64,000 nt of DNA from Rhodospirillales bacterium 69-11. GTDB lineage: Bacteria > Pseudomonadota > Alphaproteobacteria > Acetobacterales > Acetobacteraceae. Below, one piece after another: positions 1-7,942 of the stretch. The stretch spans positions 42,173 to 106,172 of the forward strand of contig MKTV01000117.1 of the NCBI GenBank assembly GCA_001898425.1, in the 5' to 3' direction. Position 1 is the stretch's first letter. The number at the start of each line of letters is the position of its first letter. The translations under genes were made by a program, and so were the position numbers. A model generated the notes under the pieces. That model saw nothing but the letters and a program-made list of their open reading frames with translations, was not told where the DNA came from and searched no databases.

Positions 1-128
1 CGTCATGCACCGGCCCGCCGGCTTGACCCCGGAACGCGTGGTCGGCGACATCGTTGCCCGCCGCTCCCGGCCCGCGCCGCCGCGGCGGTCCAGGTTGCCC
101 CCCAGGACAGGAGGTTCCCCCCATCGCC
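1..128. other. Leader region, no supported gene
   Basis: No complete gene is supported here. One plus-strand frame is open from the left edge and could be the tail of a gene outside the window, but it also runs on through the acetyltransferase in a shadow frame, so it cannot be told from high-GC open frame. An AGGAGG sequence at 109-114 is the probable ribosome binding site of the next gene. Confidence 0.4.
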
Positions 129-1133
129 ATGATCCCCGAAGTGACGCTCCGGACCGGGCGGGATGACGACGCGCCGGGTTTCATCGCGCTGGTCGACACG
201 TGCTGGTCGCAATATCCCGGCGTGATCCTGGACGTCGACCTGGAGGTGCCGGAACTGCGCGCGCTCGCGTCCTACTACGCGGCGGCGGGCGGGGCGCTAT
301 GGGCCGCGGAGGCGGGCGCGGCCGGGCATGGCGGCGACGGACCGGCGGGGATCGTCGGCATGATGGCGACCCGGCCGCTGGAAGACGGGGCCTGGGAGAT
401 CTGCAAGGTCTACGTGCATCCCGCGGCGCATGGCAGCGGCCTAGGGCACCGTCTGCTCGACGCGGCGGAGGCCCATGCGATCGCATCCGGCGCAACGCGG
501 CTGGTGCTGTGGACAGACACGCGCTTCGATCGCGCGCACCGGTTCTACGAGAAACGGTCCTATGTCCGCGCGGGCCCCATCCGGGTGCTGGACGATATCT
601 CCCACTCGCTCGAATTCGCCTACGCCAAGCCGGTCCACGGGAGTTCGGCCCTGGATGCCGCCGCCTCCGCCTCCGCCGAACCACGTCTGTCCGCCCTGCT
701 CGGGGTGGCCGCGGAGGCCGGACTGGGTCCCTTCCGCGCCCCGGTCGCGCCCGCCGCCGCGCGCGCCCACTGGCAGGCGGTCGCGAAGGATGTGGCAGCT
801 TGCCGCGTGCGGCTGCTGGCGGCGTGGCGGGGAGGGGTGCTGGCCGGCGCAGTCGTGCTGACCACGTCCGCCGCCGAGACACTGCCGGAGCGCGCCGCGC
901 TCGGGCCGCTGCTGCGCCTGACCGCCGGGGACACGGAGATGGCGACGATGCTGCTGCAGGCCGTGGCGGAGGAGGCCGCCCGGATCGGTCGCCCCCGCCT
1001 GACGGCCGAGATCGCGGCCGATGATCCGGCGCTGCCGGTGTTCCGTGCCCTCGGCTGGGCGGACGCGGGGCGCCTGCCCGGCTTTGCCGCAGGCGGGCGT
1101 GACGCGGTGCTGCTCTGGCGCGCCGGAGGATGA
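129..1133 (+). CDS. GNAT family N-acetyltransferase, two-domain
   Basis: This 334-aa protein probably transfers an acetyl group from acetyl-CoA to an amine. The substrate is unknown. The N-terminal half (about 1-165) has a clear GNAT core. The motif A pyrophosphate-binding segment lies near residues 95-115 (VYVHPAAHGSGLGHRLL), followed by the strand LVLWTD and the AHRFYEKRSY segment typical of family ends. The C-terminal half (about 185-334) looks like a degenerate second GNAT domain ending in FRALGWADAGRLPGF. The ATG at 129 is chosen because the conserved fold starts right after it (EVTLRTGRDDD) and AGGAGG lies 14 bases upstream, which is slightly long. An upstream ATG at 54 would add Pro/Arg-rich sequence with no family character. 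It converges on the DUF1186 gene. Confidence 0.8.
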   Translation: MIPEVTLRTGRDDDAPGFIALVDTCWSQYPGVILDVDLEVPELRALASYYAAAGGALWAAEAGAAGHGGDGPAGIVGMMATRPLEDGAWEICKVYVHPAAHGSGLGHRLLDAAEAHAIASGATRLVLWTDTRFDRAHRFYEKRSYVRAGPIRVLDDISHSLEFAYAKPVHGSSALDAAASASAEPRLSALLGVAAEAGLGPFRAPVAPAAARAHWQAVAKDVAACRVRLLAAWRGGVLAGAVVLTTSAAETLPERAALGPLLRLTAGDTEMATMLLQAVAEEAARIGRPRLTAEIAADDPALPVFRALGWADAGRLPGFAAGGRDAVLLWRAGG

Positions 1134-1152
1134 TTCCGTCCGCTGCGGCGTA

Positions 1153-2031
1153 TCAGGCCGGCAGGCAGCACTTCTTGTATTTCTTGCCGCTGCCGCAGGG
1201 GCACGGATCGTTGCGGCCCACATGCCGGTGTGGGTTCATCCAGGGCTCGGCGGAGTCGCGTGCCAGCCAGGTCTTCCCCGCGTCGTCGCCCGTGCCGGCC
1301 GTGGGCGATTCGAACGTCCACTCCTCCAACGCGGCCACGGCATCCTCGAGCGGTGCGGTCTGATTGCGGTCCCAGATCGGGTTCGGCGTGACGCCACGAC
1401 GCAGGTCGGAAACGTCCTCGAGGAATTCCTTCCAGGTCGCGAGCCCGCGCGGGATGTGGGTCGTGAAGAGGCCCCGCGCGTCCTGCTCGAGCTCCGTGAC
1501 CTGCAGGGCCGCCACGACCTCGGTCCAGGTGAGCGCGAGCGCGTCGTCCTCGGGGAGGAGCGTCGCGTGAATGCGGCCCAAGGCGGCCACGACGACGTCG
1601 CGGGGCAGGTGACCGGCCTCCGCGAGCCATGCCAGGGCGAGCAGGGCGTGGCCGCGGCTGAACGGGTTGGCGCTGGCGGACTCCGCAAGCGACAGCAACG
1701 GCGCGGTGTCGCCATCGAACGTCGCGGTCAGCAACGAGCCCAGATGCTCCGGAACCGCGTCGCTCAGCACCTCCTCGCCCAGTTCGGCGTCGAGCAGCAA
1801 CATGCATAGCGGGGCGTGCAGTTCGGTGGCCCGCGCCGCCGCGCCGGCATGCAGCAGGAAGAACAGCGCGCGGGACGCCTCCGGCGACTCGTCCCGCCCT
1901 TCGGTCACGGCGGCCGTCATTGCGAGAGCGTGAGGGGACATGGCGGGCCAGTTGGCCTGCGTCCACGCCAGGGCCTCCCGCGGGAAGGTGTCAACGTGGC
2001 CGAGGGCGGCCAAGGCGGTGGCGACGTCCAT
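1153..2031 (-). CDS. DUF1186 protein with C-terminal SEC-C zinc motif
   Basis: This is a 292-aa protein of unknown function. Residues 1-265 are a mostly alpha-helical region of the DUF1186 type. Residues 270-291 form a SEC-C motif (NDPCPCGSGKKYKKCCL), the Cys-rich zinc knuckle also found at the end of SecA. In other proteins this motif binds zinc and often contacts the ribosome or SecB. It is the last gene of a minus-strand group, 26 bases after the hydrolase. No catalytic residues are recognisable. The family assignment is fairly safe; no function should be inferred beyond zinc binding. Confidence 0.8.
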   Translation of the reverse strand: MDVATALAALGHVDTFPREALAWTQANWPAMSPHALAMTAAVTEGRDESPEASRALFFLLHAGAAARATELHAPLCMLLLDAELGEEVLSDAVPEHLGSLLTATFDGDTAPLLSLAESASANPFSRGHALLALAWLAEAGHLPRDVVVAALGRIHATLLPEDDALALTWTEVVAALQVTELEQDARGLFTTHIPRGLATWKEFLEDVSDLRRGVTPNPIWDRNQTAPLEDAVAALEEWTFESPTAGTGDDAGKTWLARDSAEPWMNPHRHVGRNDPCPCGSGKKYKKCCLPA

Positions 2032-2057
2032 GAAACTCTCCCACGAAGGCCGGTGGT

Positions 2058-2930
2058 CTAGAAGAACCGCTCGAACCAGTCGAGCGTCTCCTGCGGCGCT
2101 TCCTCTGCGACGTAGTGGCCGGTGTTCAGCGCCCCGCCGGTGACCGGCCCGGTCGCATAGCTGCGCCAGACCGCGAGCGCGTCATACCATTTCGCGATGC
2201 TGCCCTTCGCGCCCCACAGCGCCAGCAGCGGGCAGCTGATCTTCTCCCCGGCGGCGCGGCTGGCGCGGTCGTGCTCCAGGTCGATCCCGATCGCCGCGCG
2301 ATAATCCTCGCACATGCCACGCACCATCTCGGGCTGGCGCACGGCGGCCAGGTAGTCGGCCAGCGCCTCGGGCGCAAAGGCGTCGGACTGGCCGCGGGCG
2401 GTGTGCTGGTGCCACCACTCCTCCGGCGCCTTGCCGATCAGCCATTCGGGATAGGGGTGCGGCTGGGCGAGCCAGAACCAATGGTAGTAGCCGCGCGCGA
2501 AGTTCATGTCCGCGCGTTCGAAATGCTCGAGCGTGGGGATGATGTCGAGCAGCGCGAGCTTCTCGACCCTGTCCGGGTGATCGAGCGTCAGGCGATGCGC
2601 GACGCGCGCGCCGCGGTCGTGGCCGGCGAGGCGGAACCGCTCATGGCCGAAATGCGCCATCACCGCCACCATGTCCCGCGCCATCTCGCGCTTGGCGTAG
2701 GGCGCATGGTCCGGCGTCGCCGGCGGTTTGAGGGAGAAGCCGTAGCCCCGCAGGTCCGGGCAGATCACCGTGAAGCGGCGTGCCAGGGCGGGCGCCACCT
2801 TGTGCCACATCACATGGGTCTGCGGATTGCCGTGCAGCATCAGCAGCGGCGGGCCGGATCCGCCATGGCGCAGGCGGATCGTGCCCCCCGGGACCGGGAC
2901 CTTCGCCAGCGTGAACCCCTCGAAGAACAT
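2058..2930 (-). CDS. Alpha/beta hydrolase, fluoroacetate/haloacetate dehalogenase-like
   Basis: This 290-aa alpha/beta-hydrolase is predicted to cleave the carbon-halogen bond of haloacetates or to hydrolyse related small substrates. The oxyanion-hole region is HGNPQTHVMW (33-42). The nucleophile elbow is GHDRGAR with Asp105, followed by Arg106 and Arg109. Asp129 and His272 complete the triad. His150-Trp151 and Tyr210 match the halide-stabilising residues of fluoroacetate dehalogenases (Asp110, Arg111, Arg114, Asp134, His155, Trp156, Tyr219, His280 in the characterised Rhodopseudomonas enzyme), with a constant offset of 5 over the first six. The ATG at 2930 has GGAGAGG just upstream and begins the fold directly. 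An upstream start at 3023 would add unrelated sequence. The gene start lies inside the glycosyltransferase frame. Confidence 0.85.
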   Translation of the reverse strand: MFFEGFTLAKVPVPGGTIRLRHGGSGPPLLMLHGNPQTHVMWHKVAPALARRFTVICPDLRGYGFSLKPPATPDHAPYAKREMARDMVAVMAHFGHERFRLAGHDRGARVAHRLTLDHPDRVEKLALLDIIPTLEHFERADMNFARGYYHWFWLAQPHPYPEWLIGKAPEEWWHQHTARGQSDAFAPEALADYLAAVRQPEMVRGMCEDYRAAIGIDLEHDRASRAAGEKISCPLLALWGAKGSIAKWYDALAVWRSYATGPVTGGALNTGHYVAEEAPQETLDWFERFF

Positions 2931-4476
2931 GCGCCTCTCCGTCACACACCCAGTCGAACACGGCCAGGGTGGACCGATGGGGCCGCTGGCGCCAGCACGG
3001 GGCGGCGAAGAACGGGCGCACATGGGCGAGCGTGGCGCGGCTCTCGCGATCCTGTTCCATCCAGGCGATCGCCACCGACCGCGCGCGGGCGGCGGCGAGG
3101 CGGGCGTGCAGGCGGATGTCGGGCTCGTCCCGCCGGATCACCAGCAGCCGCCGGTCGGGCGGCAGGCCGCGGGCGAGGGCGGCGACCAGGCCCACCCCGT
3201 CATTGCCGAACGGCACCAGGATCAGCGGCGGTGGCTGGAGCGCGGCGAGGGCGCGTGCGCTGGCCTTCGCCGGCTGCATCGTGGCGTCGGCCAGCCCCAT
3301 GCCGGCAAGCGCCAGAGCCTGCAGGCCGAGGACGACCCCGCCGATGGCGGCAGCCGGCCGGCGCGAGAGCGAGCCGATGGCGCCTGCGAGCAGCAGCGCC
3401 ATCCAGGGCGTCGCGAAGCTGAGGTAGCGGAGCTCGATCGGGCTGGTCTGGAAGATGCGCCCGAGAAGCAGCAGTCCGGCGGGCGGGGCGGCGGCCAGCG
3501 CCGCCAGCAGCGCGCGCAGCCAGGGCGATGCGAACTGCCGCCAGCGCAGGACGACCAGGGCGGCGCTGCCCAGGATGATCGCCCCGAGTGCGGCGGCCAG
3601 TCCGGTGTCGAGCGGCGACGGCACATAGAGCGGCAGCCCGCCGAACAGTGCGCCGCCTTCGGCCCGAGCGAGCCGGTCCAGCGCGCCCCTCCACCCGAAG
3701 GGCGCGAACTGATCGGGGCGGCTGTCGCGCTGGGCGAGGAAGAACCAGCCGGCGAGCGCGAGGCCGGGGATGAAGCCGGCGACCAGCCCCAGGGTGATGC
3801 GCCGCGCCTCTGCACGCAGGGGCCTGCTCCGCGTGGCGAGGAGGCGGAGCATCTGCCAGCCGATCGCGGCCACCGCGACGAAGAGCGCAAGATAATTGGT
3901 CGACACCGCCGCGCCGAACAGCGCCCCGGCCAGTGCACCTCGACGCGGGGCGCGCAGTCGCGGCAGCACCGCGCCGATCAGCACCGCGACCGCCCCCAGC
4001 AGCAGCGCCTGGGCCGGGGCGAAGCCGCGCGCGACCACGCCGGGATAGGCGAACCCGTAGCAGCCGAGGGTGAGGAGGACCGCAAGGCCCGCACGCAGGC
4101 CGAGGCTCGAGCCGATGCGCGCGACCAGGCCCAGCGCGGCGAGGCTGCACGCGACCGAGGCGAGACGAAGGACGAAGAGGGCGTCGCCGAACAGCACGCG
4201 CCACGCGGCGGCCAGCCAGAAATAGAGTGGCGGGTGAACGTCGGTCGTGCGCAAGGCGCCGGCGAGCCCCAGCGGATCCCACCGGCCTGCCTGCAGCGCG
4301 AGCGCCGCGGCGGCCGGGAAGGGATGGTCCGGCCAGGTGGGGCGCGGCAGGCCGGCCGTCAGGAACAGCGTGTACTGCTCGTCGTATTCGGGGCCGCGCA
4401 GCCAGGCGAGCGTGGTCAGCATGCCCGCGGCGACGAGCAGGACGCCGCAGCCGGACGGGCAACCCGGCCCGATCAT
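2641..4476 (-). CDS. GT39/ArnT-like polytopic membrane glycosyltransferase
   Basis: This 611-aa open frame encodes a membrane protein of the dolichyl-phosphate-mannose mannosyltransferase/ArnT type, which moves sugars from a polyprenyl carrier. A first membrane segment (about 8-25) is followed by the acidic motif GPEYDEQYT, as expected for the catalytic Asp-Glu of this clan. About ten more hydrophobic segments run to residue 400, and a soluble tail begins near 420. The frame then continues 290 bases into the downstream hydrolase gene, where residues after about 515 become Gly/Pro/Arg-rich and lose family character. The natural C-terminus is therefore probably near 2,940, and the extension may reflect a frameshift or a tolerated overlap. 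No acceptor or lipid-carrier genes are nearby. Confidence 0.7.
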   Translation of the reverse strand: MIGPGCPSGCGVLLVAAGMLTTLAWLRGPEYDEQYTLFLTAGLPRPTWPDHPFPAAAALALQAGRWDPLGLAGALRTTDVHPPLYFWLAAAWRVLFGDALFVLRLASVACSLAALGLVARIGSSLGLRAGLAVLLTLGCYGFAYPGVVARGFAPAQALLLGAVAVLIGAVLPRLRAPRRGALAGALFGAAVSTNYLALFVAVAAIGWQMLRLLATRSRPLRAEARRITLGLVAGFIPGLALAGWFFLAQRDSRPDQFAPFGWRGALDRLARAEGGALFGGLPLYVPSPLDTGLAAALGAIILGSAALVVLRWRQFASPWLRALLAALAAAPPAGLLLLGRIFQTSPIELRYLSFATPWMALLLAGAIGSLSRRPAAAIGGVVLGLQALALAGMGLADATMQPAKASARALAALQPPPLILVPFGNDGVGLVAALARGLPPDRRLLVIRRDEPDIRLHARLAAARARSVAIAWMEQDRESRATLAHVRPFFAAPCWRQRPHRSTLAVFDWVCDGEAHVLRGVHAGEGPGPGGHDPPAPWRIRPAAADAARQSADPCDVAQGGARPGTPLHGDLPGPAGLRLLPQTAGDAGPCALRQARDGAGHGGGDGAFRP

Positions 4477-4682
4477 GCGCAGCCGGCGCGGGCGAGGGGC
4501 GTCGTTAACCAGTCGGCAGTCTCCAGGTGGTAGGGGGTGTGGCGGCTGGATCTCCGCGCGCCGGGCGGCCGGGGCCGCGGCGCCGGAGGGAGCTTACGAG
4601 CGAGCGGTTAAGGAAATGCTCAGGGTCGCGGGGCGGGCGATCCCCGACGGCGGGCGATCGCTGCGGTCCGAGGAGGGCATTC

Positions 4683-5882
4683 ATGTGGCGATGCAGGTGG
4701 GCGGTCTGGCTGGCGGTCGTCGCGCTGGTCGTGGCGAGCGGCACGGGTGGTTCGGTGCGGGCGGAGGTCCCGTCCGACCGGATCGCCCTGCTTCGCCGTG
4801 GCGTGGCCCTGACCGGATGGTTCCGCTTCCCCGCCAGCCGCGATCCGGCGGCGCTGCGAAGCTGGATCGGCGATGGCGCCCTCGCCACCCTGCACCGGGT
4901 CGGCTTCACCTTCGTCCGCCTCCCCGTCGACCCCGCCCTGCTCGCCGAACCCGGCGTGCTCGACGCGTTGGAGGCGGCACTTCGGCGCGTGCATCGCCAC
5001 GAATTGGCGGTCGTCCTGTCGCTGCACCCGGTCGGCTGGACGCTGGAGCGATCCGCCGCCGACCGCGCGGCGCTGCGCACCGCCTGGGACCGGCTGGCGC
5101 CCGTGCTGCAACGGGTCGGGCCGCGGATGACCGTGGCCGAACTGCTGAACGAGCCGGTTTTCCCGGGCGATCCGGCCGGCTGGCAGGCGGTGCAGCACGC
5201 GCTGCTCTCCGCCGTCCGGACCGCGCTGCCCGAGCACACGATCATCCTCAGCGGCCAGGATTGGAGCAGCATTGACGGCCTGCTGGCCACGCGGCCGGAA
5301 CCGGACGGGAACGTGATGTATGGCGTGCACCTCTACACCCCGGCGGAGCTGACGGCGCTCGCGCCATGGCGGTCCGGCCTCGACCGTGCGGCACTCGCGC
5401 GGTTGCCCTTCCCGGCGCCCGATCCGGATCGCTGCCGCTCGCGTGCCATGGGAGGACAGGCGCCGGCGGAACGGGCCGAAGCGCGCGCGCCGGCCGGTCA
5501 CACGACGCCGCCCTCGCTGGTCGCGCAGCGGGGGATCGACGCGGAGACTGCGGGCGTGATCGCCTTCTATTGCGCCCAGGGCTGGGACGCCGCGCGTGTT
5601 GCCGCCCTGGTCGAGCGCGCGGCCGCCTGGGGGCGCCAGCACCGCGTCCCGGTGCTCCTGGGCGAGTTCGGCGCCACCACCGCGCTGCGGGCCGATGCGC
5701 GCCTCGCCTGGATCCGCACGGTCCGCGACGCGGCGGAGCGGGCCGGGATGGGCTGGGCACTCTGGGGCTATGACGACGTGATGGGGTTCGCGGTGGATCG
5801 CAGCCGGCTCCGGCAACCCGGTCCCGGCCCGCCGCTCGACCCGAACCTGCTGGCCGCACTGGGCCTTCGCGCGGCAATGTGA
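4683..5882 (+). CDS. Glycoside hydrolase family 5 (cellulase-like), secreted
   Basis: This 399-aa protein has a Sec signal peptide (about 1-27: MWRCRW, then a hydrophobic core, ending near VRA). It is predicted to hydrolyse a beta-glucan or related glycan outside the cytoplasm. The fold is a GH5 TIM barrel. The acid/base is Glu157 in ELLNEPVF, HPVGW marks the barrel strand before it, a Tyr-rich GVHLYTP strand follows, and the nucleophile is Glu328 in LLGEFGATT. The ATG at 4683 follows GAGGAGGG at good spacing and starts the signal peptide. Longer upstream readings add an Arg-rich leader. Residues about 230-285 form a low-complexity insertion, and the substrate cannot be told. Its stop overlaps the reading region of the next gene, so the two are probably co-transcribed. 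Confidence 0.83.
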   Translation: MWRCRWAVWLAVVALVVASGTGGSVRAEVPSDRIALLRRGVALTGWFRFPASRDPAALRSWIGDGALATLHRVGFTFVRLPVDPALLAEPGVLDALEAALRRVHRHELAVVLSLHPVGWTLERSAADRAALRTAWDRLAPVLQRVGPRMTVAELLNEPVFPGDPAGWQAVQHALLSAVRTALPEHTIILSGQDWSSIDGLLATRPEPDGNVMYGVHLYTPAELTALAPWRSGLDRAALARLPFPAPDPDRCRSRAMGGQAPAERAEARAPAGHTTPPSLVAQRGIDAETAGVIAFYCAQGWDAARVAALVERAAAWGRQHRVPVLLGEFGATTALRADARLAWIRTVRDAAERAGMGWALWGYDDVMGFAVDRSRLRQPGPGPPLDPNLLAALGLRAAM

Positions 5883-5908
5883 ACCTGCCGGCGGGCGGCC
5901 CGACCGAT

Positions 5909-7366
5909 ATGCGCCGCATGGACGATCTCGACCCCGAGGATTGGTCGAGCCTGCGCGCGCTGGGCCACCGCATGCTCGACGACATGTTCGACCACCTCGC
6001 CGGGGTGCGGGACGGGCCGGTGTGGCAGCCGATGCCTCCCGCGATCCGGGATTCCTGGGCCGACCCCCTGCCGCGTGGGCCGGGCGATCCGGCGGAGACC
6101 TATGCCGCGTTCCGCAGCCGGGTGATGCCTCATGCGACAGGCAACCTGCACCCGCGCTTCATGGGCTGGGTGCACGGCGGTGGCACGCCGGTGGGCATGC
6201 TGGCGGAGATGCTCGCGGGCGGGCTGAACGCGAATTGCGGCGGGCGGGACCACGCCCCGATCGCGGTGGAGCGCCAGGTGATCGCCTGGGCGGCGGAGAT
6301 AATCGGCTTCCCCCAGACCGCCTCGGGCGTGCTGGTCACCGGCACGTCGATGGCGAACATGATCGGCGTGCTGGTGGCGCGCACCGCCGCCTGCGGCACG
6401 CGCGTCCGGGCGGAAGGGGTCGGCGGCACGCGCCTGGTCGCCTACGCCTCCGCCGCGGCGCATGGCTGCGTCGGGCGCGCCATGGACATGGCGGGCCTGG
6501 GGTCGGACGCGCTGCGGCTGATCCCGACCGACGCGGCGGGACGGATCGTGGCGCCGGCGCTGCGGGCGGCGATCGCGCGGGATCGCGCGGCCGGGGACCG
6601 GCCGTTCCTGCTGGTCGGCACTGCGGGGTCCGTCGACATCGGCGCGATCGATCCGCTGGACCGCCTGGCCGACGTGGCGCGGGAGAGCGGGATCTGGCTG
6701 CACGTCGATGCCGCATTCGGGGCGATGGCGATGCTGTCGCCGCGCCTGCGGCCGCTGCTCGCCGGGCTCGAGCGAGCCGATTCCGTCGCGTTCGACTTCC
6801 ACAAATGGGGGCAGGTCCCGTACGACGCAGGCTGCATCCTGGTGCGCGAGGCCGAACACCAGCTCGCCGCCTTCGCGGCCGATGCGGCGTATCTACGCCG
6901 CGCCACGCGCGGGCTCGCGGCCGGCGAGGTCTGGCCGAACGATCTCGGCCCCGATCTCTCGCGCGGCTTCCGCGCGCTGAAGGTGTGGATGACGCTGCGC
7001 ACCTACGGGGCGGACCGGATCGGCGCGATGGTCGAGCGCAGTTGCGCCCTGGCGCAGGAGATGGCGGCGCGGATCGACGCGGAGCCGGCGTTGGAACGTC
7101 TCGCACCCGTGGCGTTGAACGTCGTGTGCTTCCGCTTCGTCGCGGCGGATGACGAGCTCGACGCACTGAACGCGGCGATCGTTGCGGATTTGCAGGAATC
7201 GGGTCTCGCCGTGCCCTCCACGACCATGATCGGCGGTCGGTTGGCGATCCGAGCGGCGCTGGTGAATCATCGCACGCGGCGGGATGACGTGATGCGGGTG
7301 ATCGATGCCGTGTTGTCGATGGGTCGTGCGCGCGCGGCGAACGGACGTCGCGACAACGCGGCGTGA
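5909..7366 (+). CDS. PLP-dependent group II decarboxylase (AADC/GadB-like)
   Basis: This 485-aa cytoplasmic enzyme belongs to the aromatic-L-amino-acid/glutamate decarboxylase fold-type I family. The PLP lysine is Lys299 in DFHKWGQ. The aspartate that pairs with the pyridine nitrogen is Asp267 in LHVDAAFG, and GTAGSVDIGAIDPL lies in the cofactor pocket. The N-terminus (MDDLDPEDWSSLRALGHRMLDDMFDHL) matches the dimerising helices of this family. Three starts are possible: GTG at 5879 (overlapping the GH5 stop), ATG at 5909 and ATG at 5918. ATG 5909 is taken because homologues begin close to it. Shine-Dalgarno evidence is weak, so translational coupling to the GH5 gene is likely. The amino-acid substrate cannot be assigned from sequence. 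Confidence 0.82.
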   Translation: MRRMDDLDPEDWSSLRALGHRMLDDMFDHLAGVRDGPVWQPMPPAIRDSWADPLPRGPGDPAETYAAFRSRVMPHATGNLHPRFMGWVHGGGTPVGMLAEMLAGGLNANCGGRDHAPIAVERQVIAWAAEIIGFPQTASGVLVTGTSMANMIGVLVARTAACGTRVRAEGVGGTRLVAYASAAAHGCVGRAMDMAGLGSDALRLIPTDAAGRIVAPALRAAIARDRAAGDRPFLLVGTAGSVDIGAIDPLDRLADVARESGIWLHVDAAFGAMAMLSPRLRPLLAGLERADSVAFDFHKWGQVPYDAGCILVREAEHQLAAFAADAAYLRRATRGLAAGEVWPNDLGPDLSRGFRALKVWMTLRTYGADRIGAMVERSCALAQEMAARIDAEPALERLAPVALNVVCFRFVAADDELDALNAAIVADLQESGLAVPSTTMIGGRLAIRAALVNHRTRRDDVMRVIDAVLSMGRARAANGRRDNAA

Positions 7367-7438
7367 CGCAAGCGTTTCTGAAACGATAAAGCCGCGTCGT
7401 TTGGCAAGAATTCCACGTAACGGAATCGGTGCGGCGGA

Positions 7439-7575
7439 AAAGAAAAAGCCCCCGGCAGAGCCGGGGGCAAGTATACAGGGAGGCTTCACGTCTGGGAGAC
7501 GCAGGGGCCAGAGGCCCCCTTCCAACTCCAAGGAGCTGGAACACTGGCGGGCGAGCCGCCGTATTCGGTGCAAGA
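7439..7575 (-). ncRNA. Candidate small RNA with Rho-independent terminator
   Basis: Read on the minus strand, this stretch has a chain of hairpins. TTCCAGCTCC pairs with GGAGTTGGAA (7520-7541), then GGGGCC/GGCCCC (7504-7518) and GTCT/AGAC (7490-7500) follow. The last stem is a perfect 9-bp GCCCCCGGC/GCCGGGGGC (7448-7468) followed by TTTTTCTTTT. The first stem contains a G-U wobble on this strand but an A-C mismatch on the other, and the T-run is only on this strand, which fixes the direction. Unpaired or loop CTCCC/CCTCCC segments could pair with Shine-Dalgarno sequences, as in several alphaproteobacterial small RNAs. A CATAAAG near 7575-7581 is a possible -10. The 5' end is a guess and no known family is claimed. 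Confidence 0.55.
7448..7468 (-). terminator. Intrinsic terminator, minus strand
   Basis: A perfect 9-bp GC-rich stem with a 3-nt loop is followed, on the minus strand, by TTTTTCTTTT. It cannot serve the plus-strand decarboxylase gene, because on that strand the stem is preceded by A's and not followed by T's. Confidence 0.75.
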
Positions 7576-7942
7576 ACTTTATGCGGGCGACTCAGGTCGA
7601 TCCAACGCCAAAAGCCGGCAGCCGCCATGTCGGTCGCGCATGACACCGGACCGTCACGCGCCGATTTGAAGCCCGCGCGGATCCATTCGTAACGTCGAAC
7701 AACGCGGCCTTGGCAGGGGTTCGGGCCAGGTGCCCGGAAGCGGTCCATAGCTGCGCTGGAACGCGGTCCGGTGCGGCATGACGGTCTGGAATGTCGGCCT
7801 GGGTACGCGCGGGCGCAGGGGCATGCATTCGCCGACGCCAGGCGGCGTGATCGACGGACCGTGGGGCGGGGCGTGGCCTGTAGACCGTTGGAGCGCGGAG
7901 CCTGCGGCGTCGCCTCGGTGCGCGGAGTTGCCGCCGAACGGC
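7576..7942. other. Intergenic stretch with no supported gene
   Basis: This lies between the candidate small RNA and the end of the LysR gene. Short open frames here (for example a 78-codon minus-strand frame) have Arg/Pro/Ala-rich composition and no ribosome binding site. The part next to 7576 may hold the small-RNA promoter. I see no other structure. Confidence 0.4.

Noticed and set aside
7439..7575. 6S RNA
   Set aside because: The stem order and a terminal T-run do not fit the long closed-bubble structure of 6S RNA, and the strand favoured by pairing gives independent hairpins.
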